The position numbers and the translations under genes are program-made. From the IMG/VR virus record IMGVR_UViG_3300027880_000075, positions 1-21,293 of that record: a stretch of 21,293 bases of DNA; one strand, 5' to 3'. Below, one piece after another: positions 15,563 through 20,824 of this stretch (positions within the stretch are counted from its first letter, which is position 1; the number at the start of each line of letters is the position of its first letter). This DNA comes from a virus. The notes below the pieces were generated by a model, which was not told the origin of the DNA, ran no database searches, and worked only from the letters and a program-made list of their open reading frames with translations.

Positions 15563-16414
15563 ATGGTCACCATCGTCACGCGCCCACAGTGGGATGCTCG
15601 CTCGCCGACGAGCGCGATCGACCTGGCCAAGTGGAGCCAGCGCACCGGGTTCGTCGTGCATTACTCGTCGGCGAACAAGGATCAGACCGTCCGGTCGATC
15701 CAGAACTTCCACATGGACACCAACGGCTGGCGGGACATCGGATACAACTGGCTGGTTACAGTGGACGGTCGTATCTGGGAGGGTCGACAGCACACCTGGG
15801 ACGCGATCGGCGCGCACGTCGAGAACCACAACACCGAGAACATCGGATGTTGCATGATCGGCACCGATGCGGACGTGACCGACGCGGCGAAGCGTTCGAT
15901 CCGGTGGCTCTACGACGAGGCCTGTCGACTGGCCGGGCGCACGCTGGCGAAGCGATACCACTCGCAGTACGCCAGCACGAGCTGTCCGGGAAACAACTTG
16001 CGCGCCTGGGTACAGGCTGGCATGCCGATATCGACAACGGAAGGTGGCAACGACATGGAGCAGACCGAAAAGCTCGTCAACGACACCGGGTCACCGAACC
16101 GGACCGTGGGCAACGTGCTGGCCGACATCGAGAACCTGCGCAACTGGATCGTGTCCGAGCCCGGCGCGGGCTCGCTCGGCGTACCCGCCCCGGGGTCGGT
16201 CGGCGATCTGCTGCTGCAGGCGGCGCAGGCGGTGCTGGACGGCTCGCTCGTCGTCGACCCGGCCGCGGTCGCCGCGGCGCTCGCCGCGGACGAGGCATGG
16301 ACCCAGGGCCTGGCCGATCGGATCGCCGAGCAGGTCAGCCAGCGGCCGATGAGCGTCGGGCTGAGTGTGAGTCTGTCCGGAACGGCGACCGGGCAGGCGA
16401 CACCGGTCGAGTAG
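15563..16414 (+). CDS. Endolysin: N-acetylmuramoyl-L-alanine amidase (Amidase_2/PGRP family)
   Basis: This zinc amidase cleaves the bond between the glycan and the stem peptide of peptidoglycan for host lysis. Zinc ligands matching T7 lysozyme can be placed: His33 (FVVHYSS), His133 (RYHSQYAS) and Cys141 (TSCPGNN); Tyr61 in DIGYNWLV fits the catalytic tyrosine. The catalytic domain covers about 1-155. The rest has a helical, acidic stretch (MEQTEKLVNDTGSPNRTVGNVLADIENL) and an Ala-rich disordered end, with no recognised cell-wall binding repeat. There is no signal peptide, so export should depend on a holin, encoded just downstream. Confidence 0.93.
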   Translation: MVTIVTRPQWDARSPTSAIDLAKWSQRTGFVVHYSSANKDQTVRSIQNFHMDTNGWRDIGYNWLVTVDGRIWEGRQHTWDAIGAHVENHNTENIGCCMIGTDADVTDAAKRSIRWLYDEACRLAGRTLAKRYHSQYASTSCPGNNLRAWVQAGMPISTTEGGNDMEQTEKLVNDTGSPNRTVGNVLADIENLRNWIVSEPGAGSLGVPAPGSVGDLLLQAAQAVLDGSLVVDPAAVAAALAADEAWTQGLADRIAEQVSQRPMSVGLSVSLSGTATGQATPVE

Positions 16415-16424
16415 CTTTTGGGGC

Positions 16425-16676
16425 ATGCCCCCCGAATTGGTCGCCTGGTTGCCGATCCTCAATCTCGGCGCCATGGGCGCCCTCTTCTGGTTGGTCGGGA
16501 CTGGCCGGCTGGTACCGCGAGCTACCGTCGAGCGGGATGTTCGTGCACCGCTGCAAGCGCTGGCCGAGGATCGACGCATGGCGTACGAGACCGAACGGGC
16601 GCGAGCTGACCTGCTCGCCGCACAACTGGCCAGGTTCCTACGCCTGGCAGACCGGGCCGAGGAGACCAGGTCATGA
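16425..16676 (+). CDS. Small membrane protein with coiled-coil tail, lysis cassette (83 aa)
   Basis: One hydrophobic segment at about residues 6-25 (VAWLPILNLGAMGALFWLVG) is followed by a charged helical region (AEDRRMAYETERARADLLAAQLARFLRLADRAEE). A single N-terminal membrane anchor plus cytoplasmic coiled coil, right after the endolysin, is typical of small lysis-region proteins in actinophages. It could be a holin partner or regulator. It overlaps the next gene by ATGA. Confidence 0.75.
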   Translation: MPPELVAWLPILNLGAMGALFWLVGTGRLVPRATVERDVRAPLQALAEDRRMAYETERARADLLAAQLARFLRLADRAEETRS

Positions 16677-16888
16677 CCTGGCGCTGGCCGTGGGTACGAG
16701 CCGGCCGCGAGCACGGACGGGCACACGAGGAGCTGGAGCGGGAGCTCTGGCAGGCGCGGGAGGACGCGACGATCGAACGGGCCGCGGCCGAGCGCCGACT
16801 GCGGGAGGCGCGGCGGCAGGTGCGCGGGGCCAGCGAGCGGCTGGACCTGCTGGCAGCCTGGATCACGGAAGCTCTGGGGGGACGATGA
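16673..16888 (+). CDS. Charged coiled-coil protein, lysis cassette (71 aa)
   Basis: The ATG overlaps the previous stop in ATGA. The protein is rich in Arg, Glu and Ala and should be one long helix (HEELERELWQAREDATIERAAAERRLREARRQVRGASERLDLLAAWI), without a membrane segment. Proteins of this type accompany holins in many actinophage genomes, function unknown. It overlaps the following membrane protein by ATGA, so the three are translated together. Confidence 0.72.
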   Translation: MTWRWPWVRAGREHGRAHEELERELWQAREDATIERAAAERRLREARRQVRGASERLDLLAAWITEALGGR

Positions 16889-17193
16889 GCGCGGTTCAGA
16901 CCGTCGAGCTGGCGCTGTTCGTGGTCGCGCTCGCCGCGCTGGTGACGTTCGTCGCGGTGTACGCACGGCGCACCTGGTACCGCTCGGCAGCCGGCCGGGC
17001 CATGATGGCGATGAACGCCGGCTGGCTGCTGTTCGCGCTGGCGCTGGCCGGCTCGGGGTGGTTCGAGCTGCCCGGCGCGGTCTGGATCCTGATCCTCGGT
17101 ACGCTCGACGTGGCACTCTGGGGCCAGGTGGTGCTACTCGTCAGGGCGGGCCGCGCGGGCGCTGTACGCTCCGCTGACGGACGAAAGGACTAG
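16885..17193 (+). CDS. Three-span membrane protein, holin candidate (102 aa)
   Basis: Three hydrophobic segments can be seen: ELALFVVALAALVTFVAVYA (8-27), MNAGWLLFALALAGSGW (about 42-58) and VWILILGTLDVALWGQVVLLV (about 65-86). Between them lies RRTWYRSAAGRAMMAM, a pattern often seen in the small membrane proteins of actinophage lysis cassettes. The reading frame is open far upstream (to 15307), but the ATG at 16885 overlaps the previous stop in ATGA and is the sensible start. It could be a holin or antiholin. Confidence 0.75.
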   Translation: MSAVQTVELALFVVALAALVTFVAVYARRTWYRSAAGRAMMAMNAGWLLFALALAGSGWFELPGAVWILILGTLDVALWGQVVLLVRAGRAGAVRSADGRKD

Positions 17194-17196
17194 ACC

Positions 17197-17427
17197 ATGG
17201 ATCAGTACCGCAAGTTCATCGCCGCGCTCGTGATGGCCGGCGTGGGGGCCGCGCTGCAGTTCCTGCCGCTGAGCGACACCTGGCGCGGCTGGCTGCTGGT
17301 GCTCTCGACGATCGCGACCGCGGCGAGCGTGTGGGCGGTGCCGAACGCGCCGACCGCCGAGCAGCGCGCGGAAGTCCTGGCTGGACAGCGCGCCATGGAG
17401 AGCGAGCGCCGGCTACATCGACCGTAA
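17197..17427 (+). CDS. Holin, r1t-like (76 aa)
   Basis: The start MDQYRKFIAALVMAGVGAAL, the second hydrophobic stretch WLLVLSTIATAASVWAVPN and the charged C-terminus (AEQRAEVLAGQRAMESERR) follow the layout of r1t-type holins, which form membrane lesions that release the amidase. Two membrane spans with a short central loop are consistent with this class. It is encoded three bases after the previous stop, preceded by GAAAGGA (about 17181-17187). The family link is by pattern recognition. Confidence 0.8.
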   Translation: MDQYRKFIAALVMAGVGAALQFLPLSDTWRGWLLVLSTIATAASVWAVPNAPTAEQRAEVLAGQRAMESERRLHRP

Positions 17428-17437
17428 ACCTTGCCGG

Positions 17438-17450
17438 ATCCTGGTAGGAT
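17438..17450 (+). promoter_or_regulatory. Candidate extended -10 promoter within inverted repeat ATCCTGGTAGGAT
   Basis: The perfect inverted repeat ATCCT-GGT-AGGAT contains TGG TAGGAT, an extended -10 pattern (TGnTAnnnT), placed about 38 bases before the ATG at 17488. The 11-bp ATCCTGGTAGG recurs at 20809-20819 in the early control region. There is no clear -35. It may be a promoter for the acidic protein, with an operator superimposed. Confidence 0.45.
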
Positions 17451-17487
17451 TCGGTGAACACCCACCCACTACCGGAAGGGATGTCGC

Positions 17488-17766
17488 ATGGGCGACGAGC
17501 ACGCCAGCACACCAGGCCTGGCGCACGAGGGTTACGCCGAGGACCGCGCCAGCGCAGCCGCGGGCAGTACGCCGCTGCCGGTCGCTGGCGATCAGGTCAT
17601 GGAGACCGAGCGGGAGTACGTCGAGGGAGTGACGACCGAGAACGATCCGGACGCGGTCGCGGAGGCGGAGCTCACGCGGGAAGCCGAAGAGCTGGAAGCG
17701 ACCGAGCTCGACGAGTCGGCCGAGCCCGAGGACGCCGACTCGCCGGATCCGAACCTCGGCGAGTAG
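17488..17766 (+). CDS. Acidic protein at the end of the late region (92 aa)
   Basis: The ATG has a good ribosome site, GGAAGGG at 17474-17480, 7 bases upstream. The protein is strongly acidic and probably disordered or helical (TEREYVEGVTTENDPDAVAEAELTREAEELEATELDESAEPEDADS), without a membrane segment or known motif. It stands apart from the lysis cassette by 60 bases with a promoter-like repeat, so it may be expressed separately. It is the last rightward gene before the convergent terminator. I do not recognise the family; an acidic DNA-mimic or regulatory role is possible but not shown. Confidence 0.72.
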   Translation: MGDEHASTPGLAHEGYAEDRASAAAGSTPLPVAGDQVMETEREYVEGVTTENDPDAVAEAELTREAEELEATELDESAEPEDADSPDPNLGE

Positions 17767-17792
17767 ACCTTTTCTCTCCTCCATGAGAAAGC

Positions 17793-17831
17793 AATGAACC
17801 CCTGCCGCGGACGGGTCGGCAGGGGTTCATT
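17793..17831. terminator. Bidirectional hairpin terminator between late and early regions
   Basis: A perfect 15-bp stem, AATGAACCCCTGCCG at 17793-17807 pairing with 17817-17831, encloses a 9-base loop. Rightward the 3' side ends in TTCATT; leftward the stem also ends in TTCATT and is followed by TTTCTC, so it can stop both convergent transcription units (gene ends at 17766 and 17931). Confidence 0.88.
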
Positions 17832-17834
17832 GTG

Positions 17835-17848
17835 TGTCTATGTAGACA
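17835..17848. promoter_or_regulatory. Perfect palindrome TGTCTA-TG-TAGACA
   Basis: This 14-bp dyad (6-bp arms, 2-base spacer) lies just after the terminator and 6 bases before the ATG that opens repeat copy 1. It looks like an operator or a recombinase/accessory-protein site. It is not part of the terminator stem. Its binding protein is unknown. Confidence 0.45.
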
Positions 17849-17858
17849 TTCCAAATGT

Positions 17859-17888
17859 TAAAGGCCGAGATAGCTTCGAAGGTCGGCT
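17859..17888 (+). repeat. 30-bp inverted repeat, copy 1 (preceded by an ATG)
   Basis: The 30 bases TAAAGGCC...GGTCGGCT are identical, base for base, to the reverse complement of 19994-20023; both flanking bases differ. An ATG at 17855 opens a frame through the repeat (MLKAEIASKVG) which then runs antisense through the early gene at 17931. Inside the repeat are GCCGA/TCGGC arms around TTCGAA-like dyad symmetry (CTTCGAAG), as expected of a protein or recombinase site. The two copies point inward to a 2105-bp segment. Confidence 0.92.
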
Positions 17889-17930
17889 CGGTTAGAAATC
17901 CTGGCCTCGATCGTTTGACTTGGCGTCCGC

Positions 17931-18290
17931 TCAGAACGGCGCGTCCTCATACGGTTTGCCCGCATGCACCTTCGCGAACGGGTCGGTCGAGGGCAGGCCC
18001 GGCGCGGCGGCCGGTACGTCCGGCAGGTCCGGCTCGACAGCGACGGGTGAAGTCGGCGCGGTCGGCTTGGGCGGGCGACCGCGACGCCGGCCGCCCCCGT
18101 TCGCGGCCGGCTCGGGCACTGGCGGGAAGCCTGCCGCGGTCAGGGTGGCATTCAGCCGGTTGGCCAGCTCGACGGCCATGCCCTTGATGCCGGCGCCCAC
18201 CATGCCCGGCTCGCCGCTCACCTGAGCGATGAGCGTCGGTGGGTTGTCGCCGTCGAGCTTCTCCAGCGTCCAGCGGTACAGCTCGGTCAT
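17931..18290 (-). CDS. AT-hook protein with SSB-like C-terminal tip (119 aa)
   Basis: The ATG at 18290 has AGGAGA 7-8 bases upstream. Residues 1-58 form a small alpha/beta part (TELYRWTLEKLDGDNPPTLIAQVSGEPGM, then GIKGMAVELANRLNATLTAAGF). Residues 67-75 read GRRRGRPPK, an AT-hook-like minor-groove binding motif. A Pro/Ala-rich linker follows, and the protein ends PYEDAPF, like the acidic -DDDIPF tip by which SSB proteins recruit replication partners. I do not see an OB fold. A DNA-bound replication or recombination accessory role is inferred, supported by the RusA-type gene just upstream in the operon. Confidence 0.72.
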   Translation of the reverse strand: MTELYRWTLEKLDGDNPPTLIAQVSGEPGMVGAGIKGMAVELANRLNATLTAAGFPPVPEPAANGGGRRRGRPPKPTAPTSPVAVEPDLPDVPAAAPGLPSTDPFAKVHAGKPYEDAPF

Positions 18291-18301
18291 ACGTCATTCT
18301 C

Positions 18302-18847
18302 CTATTTGGACAGTTCGAACACGTTGATATAACAGCCTTGTTTCGGTAGCGGGTTGCTCCGCCAGTGCTGCGCCCGACGGGGGGCCGGACCGGAATCAGG
18401 TGCTGGTACTACATACAGTTTGCGCAGTCGATTACAGCCGATCCAGAGTGCATCGTCCGCCCACACGCCGGCCCGGGTAAGCGCGTCGGCCACGCCACGC
18501 GCCAGCTTGTCGAGGTCCGGTGGCTTGGCCGGGTAGTCGTCGAGCCAGGGCGTGTCCGGACTCGGGTGTTCGGCCCGGTCGAGCGAGAACACGAGATCGA
18601 GCACGCACGGCATGGTGGCGGTCCGCCACTTCGCGGCGACGCGCGCTCGCTGCGCGGCCAGGACAACCGCGTCCATCCACGCGGGCAGGTAGCGCGACTG
18701 CTCGTAGAACTGACCCGATCCACCGTGTTGTTTCGAGCCCTTGGGCGCTGGTCGGCCGTACGCGACGAACTCCAGCACGGGATTGCACATCGGGCACGGC
18801 GCTCCGATTTGACCGCCGCAGGTACATTCCTCTGGCCAATCGGTCAT
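18302..18847 (-). CDS. RusA-like Holliday junction resolvase with N-terminal Cys cluster (181 aa)
   Basis: RusA-family enzymes cut Holliday junctions in phage recombination and replication. The start VLEFVAYGRPAPKGSKQH (about 24-41) is the usual entry strand, and PPDLDKLARGVADALTRAGVWADDALW (109-135) carries the acidic residues Asp111, Asp113 and Asp131/132 matching RusA D70, D72 and D91. Unlike simple RusA, the first 21 residues hold Cys8, Cys10, Cys18 and Cys21, a possible zinc knuckle. The ATG at 18847 overlaps the preceding stop in ATGA, which decides the start over the GTG at 18856. Confidence 0.87.
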   Translation of the reverse strand: MTDWPEECTCGGQIGAPCPMCNPVLEFVAYGRPAPKGSKQHGGSGQFYEQSRYLPAWMDAVVLAAQRARVAAKWRTATMPCVLDLVFSLDRAEHPSPDTPWLDDYPAKPPDLDKLARGVADALTRAGVWADDALWIGCNRLRKLYVVPAPDSGPAPRRAQHWRSNPLPKQGCYINVFELSK

Positions 18848-19038
18848 GGCGTACACCAGGTGCTGGCGAGCCCGTTCTTTGGGTAGGCACCCTTTTCGCT
18901 GGCGTCGATCTTCACCACACGCAATGCGTACTCGTGCAGTATGATCACTGCTCTCGGGCCGAATCGCTCGATCACCGAGTTCGCGAATTCGATCAACTGA
19001 GCCGGCGTCACGGCGTTGTCCGGGATCTCTAGACTCAT
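18844..19038 (-). CDS. Small hypothetical early protein (64 aa)
   Basis: From the ATG at 19038 the protein reads MSLEIPDNAVTPAQLIEFANSVIERFGPRAVIILHEYALRVVKIDAS and ends with a stop that overlaps the resolvase start. It is a mixed helix/strand protein without known motif. No good ribosome site precedes the ATG; a GTG at 19068 would add VHPSHYRLDT, reminiscent of the HPxHY start of DUF3310-type phage proteins, so the true start is uncertain. It is co-transcribed with its neighbours. Confidence 0.68.
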   Translation of the reverse strand: MSLEIPDNAVTPAQLIEFANSVIERFGPRAVIILHEYALRVVKIDASEKGAYPKNGLASTWCTP

Positions 19039-19109
19039 GGTGTCGAGCCGGTAATGGCTCGGGTGCACCAGATCTACGCCACGGATTTCCCGCGGCTGAG
19101 CGTCGCCGG

Positions 19110-19331
19110 TCACTTCGGATCCAGCTCTCTCGGGTGCTCGCCGTACCAGCGCATCGCGGCGACCAGCGCGGCCCGATGGGCGCGACGGTCCTGTGCCTTG
19201 AATGCGCGGGTGACCGCAGAGCGCAGTTCGGACGGGAGCCGGTACCAGTCTGTCGGGCAGGCCAGCCTGTCGCGGTGCACCCGCGTACCGCAGTTGCCCG
19301 GACACTCGTGGGTGAAGTCCTCGCGACTCAC
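19110..19331 (-). CDS. Small Cys-containing (zinc-finger-like) actinobacterial/phage protein (73 aa)
   Basis: The GTG at 19331 overlaps the previous stop in GTGA. The sequence shows HECPGNCGTRVHRDRLACPTDWYRLPSELRSAV, with Cys10, Cys14 and Cys25 as candidate zinc ligands, followed by a helix with RAHRAALVAAMRWYGEHP. This C-P-x-x-C-G ... L-A-C-x-x-x-W-Y-x-L-P pattern is frequent in actinobacterial phages and genomes as a protein of unknown role, probably nucleic-acid binding. Confidence 0.78.
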   Translation of the reverse strand: MSREDFTHECPGNCGTRVHRDRLACPTDWYRLPSELRSAVTRAFKAQDRRAHRAALVAAMRWYGEHPRELDPK

Positions 19332-19789
19332 CGCGCAAGCTCCAGTGCGGCGCCGTACCGGATGTCGATGTCGAATGCGGCCACGGCGTACGACAGTTCG
19401 ACGCTGGCCGCGTGCACGGTCCGCCAGGCGCTCGTGTCGAACGTCAGCCAGCTCGGGTCGGCCTGCGGCATTTGGTCATGGAGCGTGTCGAATAGCACGG
19501 CCGGCGGCGACTCGGGCGTGAAGCCGTCGATGATCCGGTTCAGGATGAGTCGCGCGTCGAACCCGCGCTCGGTCGTGCTCCAGCCGGTCGGGTCGGGTTC
19601 CTCGGCCGATGCGGCGTGCAGCTCGACCGCGTATGTTTCGTCGGCGCCGTCGTAGCTCTCGGCGCGCCGGGCGGCGATCGTGCCGATCGTCAGATCGGCC
19701 AGCAGGAGCGCCCCGCCGAGGACGAGCATGCACCCGACGAGAATGAGCGCGGGCCCACGGGCGGCCAGCGAGGGAATTGCGAAGGTCAT
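19328..19789 (-). CDS. Membrane-anchored early protein (153 aa)
   Basis: The ATG at 19789 has a strong ribosome site (GGAGGAGAG). One hydrophobic segment at about residues 12-33 (GPALILVGCMLVLGGALLLADL) anchors the protein; the remaining 120 residues are soluble and acidic (DETYAVELHAASAEEPDPTGW, PPAVLFDTLHDQMPQADPSWLTF). The Cys in the segment is not in a clear lipobox. The family is unknown. It overlaps the next gene by 4 bp and is preceded by a hairpin leader. Confidence 0.72.
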   Translation of the reverse strand: MTFAIPSLAARGPALILVGCMLVLGGALLLADLTIGTIAARRAESYDGADETYAVELHAASAEEPDPTGWSTTERGFDARLILNRIIDGFTPESPPAVLFDTLHDQMPQADPSWLTFDTSAWRTVHAASVELSYAVAAFDIDIRYGAALELAR

Positions 19790-19812
19790 CGTCTACTCTC
19801 CTCCGGTGGTGT

Positions 19813-19857
19813 CCGGTCCCGCCCGAGTCTTGGACTGCGGCGGTCGAGCGGGACCGG
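19813..19857 (-). promoter_or_regulatory. Hairpin in the leader of the membrane-protein gene
   Basis: A perfect 10-bp stem, CCGGTCCCGC at 19813-19822 with 19848-19857, encloses 25 bases with a smaller nested AGTC/GACT pair. It lies between the coiled-coil frame and the gene at 19789 and lacks a T-run, so it may be a stability or attenuation element of the leftward mRNA. Confidence 0.55.
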
Positions 19858-19862
19858 CACGA

Positions 19863-20021
19863 TCATTCCTTGTCCAGCAGTTGATCGAATGTGGCGTCGT
19901 ACTCGCGCAGGGCACGCTTGACCTGCTCGATCCGGTCGAGCAGATCCTTCATGATCTCCATCACCTGGCGGTTGATCTCAGCCTGCCGTGTGAAGCCGAC
20001 CTTCGAAGCTATCTCGGCCTT
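19863..20021 (-). CDS. Coiled-coil reading frame lacking its own upstream start (52 codons; split by the 30-bp repeat)
   Basis: From 20021 leftward the frame reads KAEIASKVGFTRQAEINRQV, then MEIMKDLLDRIEQVKRALRE, and ends with LLDKE and a stop at 19863. The latter half is a clear amphipathic helix with heptad-like Leu/Ile spacing. Upstream, the frame reaches a stop within the end of the 221-aa gene without ATG, GTG or TTG. Internal starts exist at GTG 19964, ATG 19961 and ATG 19952, giving about 29-33 residues, but no strong ribosome site is present. The first codons lie inside repeat copy 2, and copy 1 has the same codons behind an ATG, so inversion would yield a complete 54-aa protein. Confidence 0.5.
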   Translation of the reverse strand, partial: KAEIASKVGFTRQAEINRQVMEIMKDLLDRIEQVKRALREYDATFDQLLDKE

Positions 20022-20023
20022 TA
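19994..20023 (-). repeat. 30-bp inverted repeat, copy 2
   Basis: This is the perfect reverse-complement partner of 17859-17888. Its first three bases on the minus strand are the TAA stop of the 221-aa gene, and its other end leads into the coiled-coil frame. The copy therefore joins the end of one gene to the body of another. Confidence 0.92.
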
Positions 20024-20686
20024 CGCACCGAACGGGTCACGTGGGTTGGCGCGCAGCCAGGCACGAGCGAGCGCCTTCTCCTCGTCGGTCGGCTTGTCGA
20101 TCAGCCAAGACCCCTGCCGTCCGCGCTGGGTCGGCTCGGCCTGGTACAGCCGGCCGAGGACCATCGTGACGGCGCCGGGCTCCGGGGTCGCGCCGGACTG
20201 TGCGCGTAGGACGTTGGCCAGCGCGATGGAGCTCTGCGAGACCAGGCCATCGTTGCTGATCCACATGCCCGGGATGAACCACGGCACCGCGGCGGACTTG
20301 TCGTGCGGCCGACGCTGGCTGGCCTGCGGGTTTTCGGGCGTACCGCCGTACGCCACCGGCTCGGCCGGCGCGAGCACGACCACGTCCGCGGTCATCCGGT
20401 CCTGAACGACCGGGTTGCCCTTGTCGTCCTTCAGGATGGCCGAGATCAGACCCCGCTTGATCGACTTCGGCATGATCAGCAGGGTGCGCCCCTCCAAGTC
20501 GCGGACGCGCGGCCGGTTGGCTTGCGGTGCTGGCCCGCCGAACGGGTCATCCGCCCCGCCATGCTGGCCGCTGACGGCCGGGGGCGGCGCGGCCGGTGTG
20601 GTGGGATACCCCTGAGGCGCTGGGGGCGCGTAGGCCGGCTGAGCCGGCGCGGTCTGGGTGGTATCCGGTCCGAACGGGTTGGTCAT
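20021..20686 (-). CDS. Actinophage early protein, possibly ssDNA-binding (221 aa)
   Basis: The N-terminal 60 residues are a Pro/Ala/Gln-rich disordered stretch (MTNPFGPDTTQTAPAQPAY ...). The folded part begins RPRVRDLEGRTLLIMPKSIKRG, continues with VVQDRMTADVVVLAPAEPVAYGG, AAVPWFIPGMWISNDGLVSQSSIALANVL and VTMVLGRLYQ, and ends DPFGA. I recognise this overall sequence as a common early-region protein of Streptomyces-type phages, sometimes proposed to bind single-stranded DNA; no function is proven by sequence. The ATG at 20686 has GAGGA upstream. It is the first gene behind the dyad-rich leader and the candidate promoter at 20798-20803. Confidence 0.78.
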   Translation of the reverse strand: MTNPFGPDTTQTAPAQPAYAPPAPQGYPTTPAAPPPAVSGQHGGADDPFGGPAPQANRPRVRDLEGRTLLIMPKSIKRGLISAILKDDKGNPVVQDRMTADVVVLAPAEPVAYGGTPENPQASQRRPHDKSAAVPWFIPGMWISNDGLVSQSSIALANVLRAQSGATPEPGAVTMVLGRLYQAEPTQRGRQGSWLIDKPTDEEKALARAWLRANPRDPFGA

Positions 20687-20730
20687 CTCTTCTGTCCTCG
20701 TTTCTCGATGCTCGGTGCTCTGGATTCTGT

Positions 20731-20790
20731 GACCGACCCCCGGTGTCGGTCGAACGGTGCGGTTCGCGTGGATAGCGTCCGGGGGTCGGT
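20731..20790. promoter_or_regulatory. Cluster of dyads in the leader of the 221-aa gene
   Basis: A 7-bp stem GACCGAC/GTCGGTC pairs 20731-20737 with 20745-20751; CGAAC/GTTCG pairs 20751-20755 with 20762-20766; and a perfect 12-bp inverted repeat joins 20732-20743 (ACCGACCCCCGG) with 20779-20790. The GTCGGT unit therefore occurs in three related places. These may be operators, alternative RNA folds in the leader, or origin-type repeats. Confidence 0.65.
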
Positions 20791-20797
20791 TGTCTCG

Positions 20798-20818
20798 ACC
20801 CTACCAGAATCCTGGTAG
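20798..20818 (-). promoter_or_regulatory. Candidate leftward promoter with overlapping palindrome
   Basis: On the minus strand TGG TAGGGT (TAGGGT at 20803-20798) is an extended -10 pattern reading toward the gene at 20686. It lies within the dyad CTACCAG-AATC-CTGGTAG (20801-20818), an operator-like arrangement. The minus-strand GGATTCTGGTAGGGT resembles the + strand GGATCCTGGTAGGAT near 17437-17450 at 13 of 15 bases. The -35 is weak. Confidence 0.5.
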
Positions 20819-20824
20819 GGGGGG

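Noticed and set aside
15307-16884. Upstream part of the frame that ends with the membrane protein at 17193
   Set aside because: It overlaps the amidase and two small genes out of frame and is Arg/Gly-rich; only the part from the ATG at 16885 is credible.
17855-18187. Rightward ORF starting MLKAEIASKVG
   Set aside because: After the 30-bp repeat it runs antisense through the 119-aa gene with Arg/Pro-rich sequence; only its start is of interest, as part of the repeat.
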